64,000 bases of DNA from Trematomus loennbergii (GCA_012861695.1 JAAOOA010000130.1:1527351-1591350); one strand, 5' to 3'; positions 22,008-35,535 are shown, numbered from the stretch's first letter. Program-made: numbers and translations. Notes: generated by a model not told the origin, from the sequence alone.

Positions 22008-25000
22008 ATTAAAGCTGCAAGCAGCGTTGAGCTGGTCTTCGACGCTCCGCAGGCTGTTGTCCGCACGTCGAGGTGTGTGTCTAGGTGTCTCGAGGACTCG
22101 AACGTTGGCAAACGTGGAAAGTTTCAGGCCGATCGGACAACGTACATGGGATTTACAGCAGTATCATAAACATTGTGTTTGATGGCGAGTGATCTGTCGC
22201 CATGGCAACGGCATTTGATGACACCCCATAATATGCCTAGATGTGTTGAGGGCTGCATCGTTATCAAACCTGTGAAGTTCTGGGCCGTTTGGACCATGTT
22301 AACTGGAGTTATGAGAAAACCGTGTTTCACGGCGACCATTTTGTTACCATGGCAACGGCATTTGACGAAATCTCAAAACTGACACATATATGTCTTTAGG
22401 GCTGTACCGTTAGCACACATGTAAAGTTTGAACACTTTTTTACCATTTACACAGGAGTTATAGCAATATCATGCTTAACGGCGAGGGATGCGTTGCCATG
22501 GCAACAGCTTTAGAGGAAAACTCACTATTGTCATATTGAGGTGTTGAGGGCCGGACTAGTAGCCATCATCTGAAGTCTGGTGCAGTTTGGATCATTTTCC
22601 ATTGACTTAAGACCAGTGGCGTCGCCTGGCCTGGGCATCCGGGGCTTTAGCCCCGAATGTTTTTTCTCTAGCCCCGGACAATTCTCCCTCAATAATATAA
22701 TACATTAACCGTGCTTTACGTGAACCTCATCATGACACAAGAGAGGACGGCAGCACTGTAATTTCCCGTGTTCAGTGAATGCAACAGAGGCATGACACCA
22801 GACCAATCAGAGAGTTGCATGGAAATAAACGTGTGCTTGTGTCATTCAAGCTCGGCTCTGTGTGTGTGTGGCAATAGCGCATTTAGTGTGAGAGAGAGAG
22901 AGAGAGGAGAGAGGGGGAGGGAGGGACCGGTGCCAGCATGGACCGTGTTGTTAGCATCTGGTTTGCTAGCTGCACTAATGGACATAAGGAGCTGTTTCCA
23001 CAAGAAGCTGGAGGAGAGTCCTCTCCTCTCAGACTGAGAGACTCAGATGAGCTAAAGGACTCTCTGAGTGTTTAGATACATAACTTTAGTCTAAGTTATC
23101 TCAGTGGGTCTCAAACGGTTTGGTCACAAATTATTCAAAAGATTATTTCCGCGGCACACCTTCATATGATCATTATAGTTATAAAAAAATAAGAGAATAA
23201 AGGAAAAACAGTTATGAAATACTATATGGCAGTAAAACAAGAATAGAGTTTAAAAGGGGAGTGATTAGTAAAATATCCATAAAGAAAAAGTAAATCTGTT
23301 TACAGTTCTGCTTCATATGGGTGTTGAGAGAGGTATCCATAGATCTCTTCATTTTGCTCTCAAAGTGCACCAGATTGATGCATTTAACTTCAATATTTAA
23401 AAAAAAATCTTCCCGGGGGAGCATCCCCCCGGACCCCTAGAGGAGGTGAGCCCCCCACTCATAAAAAATACCACTTTACCCCTGCCTATATGCCGTGAGC
23501 TGATTATCGAGCCTTCATTGTAACAGTCGCGGGTGTACTGTGTGTGTGTGCGTGTGGGAGTGTTGCAGTAGAATATTCCACTGTAGTGCCGCCGCCACTG
23601 TGGGCTAAGCCCCGAATGTTTTCAGGTCCAGGCGACGCCCCTGCTTAAGACAACATTGTGTTTTTTGGCGAGGGATGCGTTGCCATGGAAACGGCATATG
23701 ATGACATCCCATAATTGGCGTAGAGCTGTTGAGGGCCGGACCATTAGCCATCATCTGATGTCTGGTGCCGTTTGGACGTTTTTCCAGTGAGTTAGGACAA
23801 CACAGTGTTTCATGGCGAGGGATCTGTCGCCATGGCTACGGCATATGATGACATCCCATAATTGGCGTAGAGCTGTTGAGGGCCGGACCATTAGCCATCA
23901 TATGAAGTCTGGTGCAGTTTGGATCATTTTCCATTGACTTAAGATAACACTGTGTTTCATGGCGAGGGATGCGTTGCCATGGAAACGGCATACGGTGAGA
24001 TCTCAGATTTCTCGTAGAGCTGTTGAGGGCCAGACCATTAGCCATCATCTGAAGTCTGGTGCAGTTTGGAACCTTTTCCATTGAGTTAAGACAACATTGT
24101 GTTTTTGGCGAGGGATGCGTTGCCATGGCAACGGCATATGGTGACATCCCAGAATTGGCACAGAGCTGTTGAGGGCCGGACCATTACTTCATCTGAAGTC
24201 TGGTGCAGTTTGGATCATCCATTGACTTAAGACAACATTGTGTTTTTGGCGAGGGATGCGTTGCCATGGAAACGGCATACGGTGAGATCTCAGATTTCAC
24301 GTAGAGCTGTTGAGGCATGGACCGGTGATATAAAAGTGAAGATTGGGGACGATGGGACCGTGTCCATTGGAGTTACAGCGACACCGTGTTTTATGGCGAG
24401 GGATTCGTTGCCATGGTAACGCCATATTAGTAACATCAAATTTGACGTAGAGCTGTTCAGGGTCGCAGTGTTAACCATCACCTGAAGTTTGGTGGCGTTC
24501 TCAGCATGTCAGTTGCGTTATGACATCATCGTGTTCCATGGCGGATGGGCCTAGCATCGAGCGAACGCAAACTTTGGCGTTAAAAACGGCTGCGCCGTGC
24601 GAAAGAAAAAAACTTCCGTGATAACTTTGAATTGCCCATGTCTCAAGATGCTACCCGACGAATTTCGAGTCGTACGGATAAAGTCCCTGGGAGAAGATAG
24701 ATTTTGCGCGGAGGACGAAAACGCGATAAATCGCGTTTTTGACGCGTTTTTCGACGCCAAAATTGAAAATGGCCGACTTCCTGTACGTTATTTTATACCC
24801 CTCCAAGAGGCTTTTTTGTACGTCTCCGCACCCTAGATATGCGTAGCGAGTTTCGTTAAAAAAAAAAAAACGGAAGTGGGCGTGGCCTACGCAATTTCTT
24901 ACGTAATATTCCGGAACCAATTAAATATCAAAATTTCACCACTTCTGACGCGTGTGCAAAATTTGGTGAGTTTTCACATATGTGGCGGGGGTCAAAAGTG

Positions 25001-25028
25001 TGCGCAATGTTCTAAAATAATAATCAGA
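22008..25028 (+). repeat. Array unit 2 (with hAT insertion)
   Basis: 3021 bp. Same order as unit 1, interrupted at 22614-23643 by a hAT. Confidence 0.85.
22614..23643. mobile_element. hAT element in array unit 2
   Basis: 1030 bp. Ends CAGTGGCGTCGCCTGG and CCAGGCGACGCCCCTG (one mismatch), with an 8-bp duplication CTTAAGAC (22606-22613, 23644-23651). The interior has a GA tract and 'ttagccccgaatg' words at both ends. No intact transposase. Confidence 0.93.
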
Positions 25029-26983
25029 ATTAAGCTGCAAGCAGCGTTGAGCTGGTCTTCGACGCTCCGCAGGCTGTTGTCCGCACGTCGAGGTGTGTGT
25101 CTAGGTGTCTCGAGGACTCGAACGTTGGCAAACGTGGAAAGTTTCAGGCCGATCGGACAACGTACATGGGATTTACAGCAGTATCATAAACATTGTGTTT
25201 GATGGCGAATGATCTGTCGCCATGGCAACGGCATTTGATGACACCCCATAATATGCCTAGATGTGTTGAGGCTGCATCGTTATCAAACCTGTGAAGTTCT
25301 GGGCCGTTTGGACCATGTTAACTGGAGTTATGAGAAAACCGTGTTTCAGCGACCATTTGTTACCATGGCAACGGCATTTGACGAAATCTCAAAACTGACA
25401 CATATATGTCTTTTAGGGCTGTACCGTTAGCACACATGTAAAGTTTGAACACTTTTTACCATTAACAGGAGTTATAGCAATATGTGCTAACGGCGAGGGA
25501 TGCGTTGCCATGGCAACAGCTTTTGAGGAAAAGCTCACTATTGTCATATTGAGGTGTTGAGGGCCGGACCATTAAACTGTCATCTGAAGTCTGTAGTTTG
25601 GACATTTTCATGACTTAAGACAACTTCGTGTTTTTTGGCGAGGGATGCGTTGCCATGGTAACGGCATATGATGACATCCAGAATTGGCTAGAGCTGTTGA
25701 GGGCCAGACCATTAAGCCATCATCTGAAGTCTGGTGCCATTTGGAGGATTTTCATAGGAGTAACGGAAACCATAGTTTTTGGCGAGGGATGCGTTGCCAT
25801 GGAAACGGAATATGATGACATCCCATAATTGGGGATAGAGCTGTTGAGGGCCGGACCATTAACTGTCATCTGAAGTGTGGTGCCGTTGGATCATTTTCAG
25901 GAGAACAGCGACACCGTGTTTCATGGCGAGGGATGCGTTGCCATGGAAACGGCATATGATGACATCCCATAATTGGCGTAGAGCTGTTGAGGGCTGGACC
26001 ATTAACTGTCATCTGAAGTCTGGTGCAGTTTGGAACCTTTCATTGAGTTAAGCCAACATTGGTTTTTGGCGAGGATGCGTTGCATGGAAACGGCATATGA
26101 TGACATCCCATAATTGGCCGTAGAGCTGTTGAGGGGCGGATAAGTAGCGATCATCTGAGTCTGGTGCAGTTTGGACCATTTTCCATTATTAAACAACATT
26201 GTGTTTACGGCGGGATGCGTTGCCATGGAAACGGCATACGGTGAGATGTCAGATTTAACGTAGAGCTGTTGAGGCATGGACCGGTGATATAAAAGTGAAG
26301 ATTGGGGGACGATGGGACCGTGTCCATTGGAGTACAGCGACACCGTGTTTATGGCGGATTCGTGCCATGGTAACGCCATATACGTAACATCAAATTTGAC
26401 GTAGAGTGTTCAGGGTCGCAGTGTTAACCATCACTGAAGTTTGGTGGCGTTCTCAGCATGTCAGTTGGCGTTATGACATCATCGTGTTCCATGGCGAGGG
26501 ATGGGCCGAGAATCGAGCGAACGCAAACTTTGGCGTTAAATAACGGCTGCGCGTGCGAAAGAAAAAAACTTCCGTGATAACTTTGAATTGCCCAGTCTCA
26601 AGATGCTACCCGACGAATTTCGAGTCGTACGGATAAAGTCCCTGGGAGAAGATAGATTTGCGTGGAGGACGAAAAACGCGATAAATAGCGTTTTTTTACG
26701 CGTTTTCGACGCCAAATTGAAAATGGCCGACTTCCTGTACGGTATTTTATACCCCTCCAAGAGGCTTTTTTGTAAGTCTCCGCACCCTAGATATGCGTAG
26801 CGAGTTCGTTAAAAAAAAAAAAAAAACGGAAGTGGGCGTGGCCTACGCAATTTCTTACGTAATATTCCGGAACCAATTAAATATCAAAATTTTCACACTT
26901 CTGACGCGTGTGCAAAATTTGGTGAGTTTTCACATAGTGGCGGGGGTCAAAAGTGTGCGCAATGTTCTAAAATAATAATCAGA
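25029..26983 (+). repeat. Array unit 3 (deletion-rich)
   Basis: 1955 bp, same layout as unit 1. It has an excess of one-base losses against the other units, e.g. 26340-26370 and 25495-25620, including a missing A in its own start word. Confidence 0.85.
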
Positions 26984-29976
26984 ATTAAAGCTGCAAGCAG
27001 CGTTGAGCTGGTCTTCGAACGCTCCGCAGGCTGTTGTCCGCACGTCGAGGTGTGTGTCTAGGTGTCTCGAGGACTAGACGTTGGCAAACGTGGAAAGTTT
27101 CAGGCGATCGGACAACGTACATGGGATTTACAGCAGTATCATAAACATTGTGTTTGATGGCGAATGATCTGTCGCCATGGCAACGGCATTTGATGACACC
27201 CCATAATATGCCTAGATGTGTTGAGGGCTGCATCGTTATCAAACCTGTGAAGTTCTGGCCGTTTGGACCATGTTAACTGGAGTTATGAGAAAACCGTGTT
27301 CACGGCGACCATTTTGTTACCATGGCAACGGCATTTGACGAAATCTCAAAACTGACACATATATGTCTTTAGGGCTGTACCGTTAGCACACATGTAAAGT
27401 TGAACACTTTTACCATTTACAAGGAGTTTATAGCAATATCATGCTTAACGGCGAGGGATGCGTGCCATGGCAACAGCTTTAGAGGAAAACTCACTAGTGT
27501 CATATTGAAGTGTTGAGGGCGGACTAGTAGCCATCATCTGAAGTCTGGTGCAGTTTGGATCATTTTCCATTGACTTAAGACCAGTGGCGTCGCCTGGCCT
27601 GGGCATCCGGGGCTTTAGCCCCGAATGTTTTTCTCTAGCCCCGGATAATTCTCCCTCAATAATATAATACATTAACCGTGCTTTACGTGAACCTCATCAT
27701 GACACAAGAGAGGACGGCAGCACTGTAATTTCCCGTGTTCAGTGAATGCAACAGAGGCATGACACCAGACCAATCAGAGAGTTGCATGGAAATAAACGTG
27801 TGCTTGTGTCATTCAAGCTCGGCTCTGTGGTGTGTGGCAATAGCGCATTTAGTGTGAGAGAGAGAGAGAGAGGGAGAGAGGGGAGGGAGGGACCGGTGCC
27901 AGCATGGACCGTGTTGTTAGCATCTGGTTTGCTAGCTGCACTAATGAGACATAAGGAGCTGTTTCCACAAGAGCTGGAGGAGAGTCCTCTCCTCTCAGAC
28001 TGAGAGACTCAGATGAGCTAAAGGACTCTCTGAGTGTTTAGATACATAACTTTAGTCTAAGTTATCTCAGTGGGTCTCAAACGGTTTGGTCACAAATTAT
28101 TCAAAAGATTATTTCCGCGGCACACCTTCATATGATCATTATAGTTATAAAAAAAAATAAGAGAATAAAGGAAAAACAGTTATGAAATACTATATGGCAG
28201 TAAAAAAGAATAGAGTTTAAAAGGGGAGTGATTAGTAAAAAATCCATAAAGAAAAAGTAAATCTGTTTACAGTTCTGCTTCATATGGGTGTGAGAGAGGT
28301 ATCCATAGATCTCTTCATTTTGCTCTCAAAGTGCACCAGATTGATGCATTTAACTTCAATATTAAAAAAAAATCTTCCCGGGGAGCATCCCCCCGGACCC
28401 TCTAGAGGAGGTGAGCCCCCCACTCATAAAAAATACCACTTACCCCTGCCTATATACCGTGAGCTGATTATCGAGCCTTCATTGTAACAGTCGCGGGTGT
28501 ACTGTGTGTGTGTGCGTGTGGGAGTGTTGCAGTAGAATATCCACTGTAGTGCCGCCGCCACTGGGGCTAAGCCCCCGAATGTTTTCAGGTCCAGGCGACG
28601 CCCCTGCTTAAGACAACATTGTGTTTTTTGGCGAGGGATGCGTTGCCAGGAAACGGCATATGATGACATCCCATAATTGGCGTAGAGCTGTTGAGGGCCG
28701 GACCATTAGCCATCATCTGATGTCTGGTGCCGTTTGGACGTTTTCCAGTGAGTTAGGACAACACAGTGTTTCATGGCGAGGGATCTGTCGCCATGGCTAC
28801 GGCATATGATGACATCCCATAATTGGCGTAGAGCTGTTGAGGGCCGGACATTAGCCATCATATGAAGTCTGGTGCAGTTTGGATCATTTTCCATTGACTT
28901 AAGATAACACTGTTTCATGGCGAGGGATGCGTTGCCATGGAAACGGCATACGGTGAGATCTCAGATTTCTCGTAGAGCTGTTGAGGGCCAGACCATTAGC
29001 CATCATCTGAAGTCTGGTGCAGTTTGGAACTTTTCCATTGAGTTAAGACAACATTGTGTTTTTGGCAAGGGATGCGTTGCCATGGCAACGGCATATGGTG
29101 ACATCCCAGAATTGGCACAGAGCTGTTGAGGGCCGGACCATTAACTGTCATCTGAAGTCTGGTGCAGTTTGGATCATTCTCCATTGAATTAAGACAACAT
29201 CGTGTTTTATGGCGAGGGATGCGTTGCCATGGAAACGGCATACGGTGAGATGTCAGATTTCACGTAGAGCTGTTGAGGCATGGACCGGTGATATAAAAGT
29301 GAAGATTGGGGGACGATGGGACCGTGTCCATTGGGAGTTACAGCGACACCGTGTTTTATGGCGAGGGATTCGTTGCCATGGTAACGCCATATTACGTAAC
29401 ATCAAATTTGACGTAGAGCTGTTCAGGGTCGCAGTGTTAACCATCACCTGAAGTTTGGTGGCGTTCTCAGCATGTCAGTTGGCGTTATGACATCATGTTT
29501 CCATGGCGAGGGATGGGCCTAGCATCGAGCGAACGCAAACTTTGGCGTTAAATAACGGCTGCGCCGTGCGAAAGAAAAAAAACTTCCGTGATAACTTTGA
29601 ATGCCCATGTCTCAAGATGCTACCCGACGAATTTCAAGTCGTACGGATAAAGTCCCTGGGAGAAGAGATTTTGCGCGGAGGACGAAAAACGCGATTTTTG
29701 ACGCGTTTTTCGACGCCAAATTGAAAATGGCCGACGTATTTTATACCCCTCCAAGAGGCTTTTTTGTACGTCTCCGCACCCTAGATATGCGTAGCGAGTT
29801 TCGTTCGGAAAAAAAAACGGAAGTGGGCGTGGCCTACGCAATTTCTTACGTAATATTCCGGAACCAATTAAATATCAAAATTTTCACCACTTTCTGACGC
29901 GTGTGCAAATTTGGTGAGTTTTCAAATATGTGGCGGGGGTCAAAAGTGTGCGCAATGTTCTAAAATAATAATCAGA
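26984..29976 (+). repeat. Array unit 4 (with hAT insertion)
   Basis: 2993 bp, a copy of unit 2 with the hAT at the identical place, so it arose by duplication of a unit 1-unit 2 dimer after the hAT inserted. Confidence 0.85.
27582..28606. mobile_element. hAT element in array unit 4
   Basis: 1025 bp. Same TIRs and the same CTTAAGAC duplication (27574-27581, 28607-28614) as the copy at 22614. It is one insertion event later duplicated with the array. Confidence 0.93.
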
Positions 29977-30788
29977 ATTAAAGCTGCAAGCAGCGTTGAG
30001 CGGGTCTTCGACGCTCCGCAGGCTGTTGTCCGCACGTCGAGGTGTGTGTCTAGGTGTCTCGAGGACTCGAACGTTGGCAAACGTGGAAAGTTTCAGGCCG
30101 ATCGGACAACGTACATGGGATTTACAGCAGTATCATAAACATTGTGTTTGATGGTGAATGATCTGTCGCCATGGCAACGGCATTTGATGAGATCTCAGAT
30201 TTCACGTAGAGCTGTTGAGGCATGGACCGGTGATATAAAAGTGAAGATTGGGGGACGATGGGACCGTGTCCATTGGAGTTACAGCGACACCGTGTTTTAT
30301 GGCGAGGGATTCGTTGCCATGGCAACAGCTTTGAGGAAAACTCACTTTTGTCATATTGAGGTGTTGAGGGCCGGACCATTAACTGTCATCTGAAGTCCGG
30401 TGCAGTTTGGACCATTTTCCATTGACTTAAGCCAACATTGTGAAGTTTGGTGGCGTTGTGAGCATGTCAGTTTCAGTTATGACATCATCGTATTCCATGG
30501 CAAGGGATGGGCCTAGCATCGAGCGAACGCAAACTTTGGCGCTAAATAACGGCTGCGCCGTGCCAAAGAAAAAAACTTCCGTGATAACTTTGAATTGCCC
30601 ATGTCTCGAGATGCTACCCGACGAATTTGGAGTCGTATTGATAAAGTCCCTGGGAGAAGATAGATTTTGCGCGGAGGACGAAAAACGCGATAAATCGCAT
30701 TTTTCCGACGCCAAATTCAAAATGGCCGACTTCCTGTATATGCGACCGATTTCAATAGGGTCTTCGCCGACCTAGGTCTCAGACCCTA
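29977..30788 (+). repeat. Array unit 5 (short, 812 bp)
   Basis: Keeps the start block, only two or three palindromic subrepeats (about 30166 and 30312), and a shortened 3' part ending 'gaccctaattaaag'. It may be closest to a minimal mobile form. Confidence 0.7.
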
Positions 30789-31866
<1,078 letters not shown>

Positions 31867-31903
31867 GTATGGATGTTAATGCACGTACAAGGACACACAC
31901 ACA

Positions 31904-32471
31904 CTGGCCGTTTCTCAATCGCGAGGATGCTGGCTTGGTAGTCGCGTACTTCCAAGTCACTTCCTTCAGAAACTAAGCAAGTATGCTTCCAAGCCACGGC
32001 TTCGGAAAACGAAGAAGAATGGAACAGGCTAACAAGTGTGCCACTCTCTCTAACGGTTTCAACATAAACTGTACCGAAAATAAATACCTCACGATGTCTA
32101 TCTAATTATGAACTTGCTTTACTTTCACGGAACACATTTTTGGTGATAACAAACAAATGTAACAAAGTAACATATTTACCAACACATGTTCTACGCCACT
32201 ATATACTTACATTTAATTGTGTGCTGCGTCGGTTCAGCCATTCTCCGCAAGGTTTTTTTTAATTGGTCCGTGCGCAAAGCATTGTGGGGATTTTAAGGAC
32301 GCGAAGTCTACCCATGTGCAGCCTCGAAATTTCCCCCAAACCAAGGACGCGGCCTCGGTGGAATTCCAAGTATGCTGGAGATTGGAACAGTCCTTCGGCG
32401 GCACTCGATGACGTAGCATCCTTGAAATATTGGCTTGGAAGCCAATATCCTCGCGATTGAGAAACGGCCAG
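31904..32471. mobile_element. MITE, TIR CTGGCCGTTTCTCAATCGCG
   Basis: A 568-bp element with inverted ends of about 30 bp (left CTGGCCGTTTCTCAATCGCG, right its complement ending GAGAAACGGCCAG). No target duplication that I can resolve beside the CA tract. No transposase. Confidence 0.85.
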
Positions 32472-32577
32472 ACTTTACTCTCCCTCTAACACACACACAC
32501 ACATAATAAACCCTTCTCGTTGCCCTGGCTGTGCACCCAAGGGGGACAGCAGTGACTCAGAGCGAGTCACGCGAGTC

Positions 32578-32581
32578 ACAC

Positions 32582-32611
<30 letters not shown>
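32578..32611. repeat. (GCAC)n microsatellite
   Basis: About eight GCAC repeats. Confidence 0.9.
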
Positions 32612-32612
<1 letters not shown>

Positions 32613-33885
32613 GCCTTGACTAATTACTACATTATTTAATGCATCAAAGATCACTGTGGAGCAGCTGCTGCTAACGCTCAGATATCAGCGGACAAAAGAA
32701 TGATTAACCATTTACAAACGTCTGATAACATATCAGAGAAAGCACAATCCTGCACGCTGTTTGTTCCAGGTTTCATGAAAGTCATTCAGTGATTAGTTCA
32801 TATCATTGCAAGTACAATTTCTATATCTCAATGCCATACGCTTGACAACATATTTCAATCAGGAGAGATTTGTTTTTGATGTAACAATATATATGTATTG
32901 CCAAGAATACACAGATGTTTGGAGTAGTCCGGACGACATTGTCCTTTCCAGACATTATTCAAACGCTTTTGCTTCCCTAATTGTTAGGCGACGTATACTT
33001 ATGAGGTGGAAGCTGGAGGCGTCTCCCACATGTCCAGTGGGTGACAGAGCTTATGTAGTTTCTACACATGGAGAAAATAAAGTGTACTTTGGGTGGCTCC
33101 ACTCGTACATTTTATAGGACATGGCAACCATTTTTAACGTACATGGAAAGTTTGAAACCGTGTACTCTTCCTAACTGACCAACCTTTTTATGTGTTTTGT
33201 GCTGTGATTTCAACCATTTGTTTGTCTATCATTTTAAATGTTTTTGTACTATTAATGTTTTAAAAGGGGGATACAAAAATGGACAACCTGCACACCTGTT
33301 TTTTTTGGTCTTTGACACTGTATGTGTTAAATATACAGTTTAATAAAGTAAAAAGAAAAGAAAAAAAGAATACACAGATGAATGTAATTCAGATTAGACT
33401 CCGTTGTTTGGGAGACGAAGGGGGAGTGAACGCCCCCCGATCGCTGATTGGAGGGGTGAGCGTAGTGAGATGGAAATATATGAATGACTGGATATAAAGA
33501 CGGTCTTCCTGGTTGAACTTGAGCTTCATATAAGAAACCACAAGGGAGAGAAAATCCCAACAACTGAACTTTATTCTCTGCAGACCATTTACATGCACAC
33601 AAACCTATAAGAGGAAACCCCAAAAGCATAATAGGGCCTCTTTAAGCAAAGGGAAGGCAACAAAATGTGTACAAAACATCACAAACGGCTCACGTATGTA
33701 TTTGTATCAAGTTATTCGTGCTTTGTAAAGAAGTAGAAGTAGATAAACACCAGAACTACACTTAAACCGGTTAACAGTAAATACATTAAGACCTGGGTTC
33801 TCTTTTTTATGGATGCAGTTATCTGATAGTTATCTTAAATACAAAAGAACCTTTTAGATGACAGATCTGTTGTTTCGTGCCTCTG
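32612..33885. other. Sequence 3' of tmed6 exon, no gene recognised
   Basis: AT-rich. 33555-33645 carries an end of the fish repeat with 'aggaaaccccaaaagcataatagggcctcttt', inverted relative to 5336-5420. It probably includes the tmed6 3' UTR next to 33886, but no polyadenylation signal was assigned. Confidence 0.4.
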
Positions 33886-34119
33886 TCAGCAGCGAGGCTT
33901 CTCCTCCTTGGTGCCGCTCTTGGTGATGAAGAGTCTCTTGAGGAAGAGGAGCTGCAGGTAGCCCGAGGTGACGATGAGGAGGCTGAGGAAGAGTGACCAC
34001 CAGGTGACGTACTGCGAGTTGGACAGCAGCTGGAAGAAGTCTGCGCTCTTCCTCATGCGACCGAAGTTGTAGTAGCGGAACATGTGGAAGACGTGGTTCT
34101 CCACTTTGTGAGTCGCACC
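33886..34119 (-). CDS. tmed6: tmed6 last coding exon (transmembrane C-terminus)
   Basis: Acceptor TTGTTGCAG|GGTGCG at 34119 and stop TGA at 33886-33888; 77 codons. It begins GATHKVENHVFHMFRYYNF, then GRMRKSADFFQLLSN, a hydrophobic span (SLFLSLLIVTSGYLQLLFLK) and the tail RLFITKSGTKEEKPRC. The coiled stalk, single membrane helix and short cytosolic tail are the C-terminal layout of TMED6. The HMxRYYNFxRMRKxADFF word is characteristic. On the minus strand a last exon should lie at lower coordinates than the earlier exons, but here it lies 30 kb above them. It must therefore belong to another, otherwise missing copy, or the assembly order is wrong. Confidence 0.88.
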   Translation of the reverse strand, partial: GATHKVENHVFHMFRYYNFGRMRKSADFFQLLSNSQYVTWWSLFLSLLIVTSGYLQLLFLKRLFITKSGTKEEKPRC

Positions 34120-34600
34120 CTGCAACAAATATTACTGCTGTCATTAAAACTACAAAAACTATGGTTAATGTTGGGCTATAAAAGAACTACAGCACGGTCA
34201 CATGACTTCACGTCACCACCGCTAAGCTAAAGGAGGCTAATGGCGGTCCCCCCAGCTGTGCCTTGTGTTTACACTCATCAATCCAATATGGCAGCATGTC
34301 TGTGTCTGTACCTGTCCGCTGTGCTTTCATGTCTGTTCTAGTGTTGTCTACATGATATCTGTTATCTTTGTAAAACACCGGTCAATATCTGTGAGCTGTT
34401 TTGGACAGTACAACCAGGGCGAGCGTTGTTGTGTAACGTTTGGCTAAACATTACTGCCGTTCCTGGAGGACTGGGATCACTCTATCCGCTTGGACTGCAG
34501 AGCCTGTGCTCACTTCCCGGAGCTGAAACGCCACCTGTGTTGCGCTTGATTTTGGACTTTGGTGGACTGGGTTCGTTGAGCTAAAGCATAGCATGACTGG
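34120..34600. other. Upstream of tmed6 last exon; possible LINE 5' region
   Basis: No tmed6 exon 3-like sequence found. From roughly 34200 the sequence may be the 5' untranslated part of the following plus-strand LINE; its exact start is not resolvable. Confidence 0.35.
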
Positions 34601-34788
34601 GCTTGTGTTCCTGTTTACATGAGACGTCAAACAACGTCATCTTCGTTCTCGGGAGGACTGAAAGTCCGGACCGGATTCTCACCTCGCTGTTCTGGCATTT
34701 CTCAACTTCGGCAGGACGGAAAACGCGGACGGGTTTTCCTGTGCTGATTTTCGGATTTCTTCAGCAGGCCTTCTCTACCCCCTGACAC

Positions 34789-35535
34789 ATGTCACCCAGC
34801 ATGTTTCTCCTAATACCTATTTTTCTCCTATTGACTATTCTCCATCCATATGAGGTGCGTGAAGGGTGTGGAGACCAAAATGTGCCTCATCTTGTCTTCC
34901 CTAGTAAAGACACAAACTGGGATTCTACTTTGTTTAAGAGCTCTGTAAATTGGAGCATTCTAATCTCCAAGGATCTCATGACTCTACCTTGTCTTATTCG
35001 TCTTTTTAGTCCTTATAACTGGTTGTTTTCAATGAACTCATATTCCTATGGTGGAAAGAGAGTAATAGGCCTATATAATGAATCTATGCAAACAACAACT
35101 TGGGTGAAAAGGAAATGTGTCATTGTTATCCTGCTCCTACTATCAGGAAATGTTCATCCAAACCCTGGACCAGATTTGAATTGTCTGGCTACCCCTGATG
35201 ATTTTAAAGCAAGGTCGGGTCTTGGTATCATCCACATAAATGTCAGAAGTCTACTTCCTAAAATGGACCACATGAAAATCTGGGCAAAATCCTCTGATTC
35301 TGATGTTCTTGTTTTATCTGAAACTTGGCTAAAGAAATCTATCACGGACAAAGACATTGCAATTAAGGGTTACAATGTGTTTCGTTGTGACCGTCCCAGA
35401 AAAGGTGGTGGTGTCGCAATTTATGTAAAAACAAAATGTCATGCTACCATCCAATCATCTGTGTCTCTCAGCAGACAATTTGAACTACTTGCGCTGAAAT
35501 TGGAACTTCTTAAGGTCATTTTATCACTGTTGTAG
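34789..35535 (+). pseudogene. LINE ORF: leader, 2A-like motif and endonuclease N-part
   Basis: A 248-codon frame. Residues 1-20 (MSPSMFLLIPIFLLLTILHP) resemble a signal peptide. A second hydrophobic run, VIVILLLL, is followed at residues 119-128 (35143-35172) by SGNVHPNPGP, which resembles 2A ribosome-skipping sequences (hydrophobic run then G-D-V-E-x-NPGP) but with N and H at two usual positions. Then come endonuclease motifs HINVRSLLPKMDH, LVLSETWLKKSI and RCDRPRKGGGVAIYVK. The frame is lost near 35530. Confidence 0.85.

Larger units (their letters stand above)
20021..30788 (+). repeat. 10.8-kb higher-order array carrying RFX-like palindromes
   Basis: Five head-to-tail units, each starting ATTAAAGCTGCAAGCAGC: 20021, 22008, 25029, 26984 and 29977. 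Units 1 and 3 (about 2.0 kb) lack, and units 2 and 4 (about 3.0 kb) contain, the same hAT insertion, so the array is a duplicated dimer of about 5.0 kb plus a short fifth unit. Each full unit has nine subrepeats spaced about 143-152 bp, each with a CCATGG palindrome (GTTGCCATGG[C/A/T]AAC). A 600-bp non-palindromic 3' part follows, holding a poly-A tract and gcgttttt runs. The site in B (about 57241) lacks the array. Confidence 0.92.
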
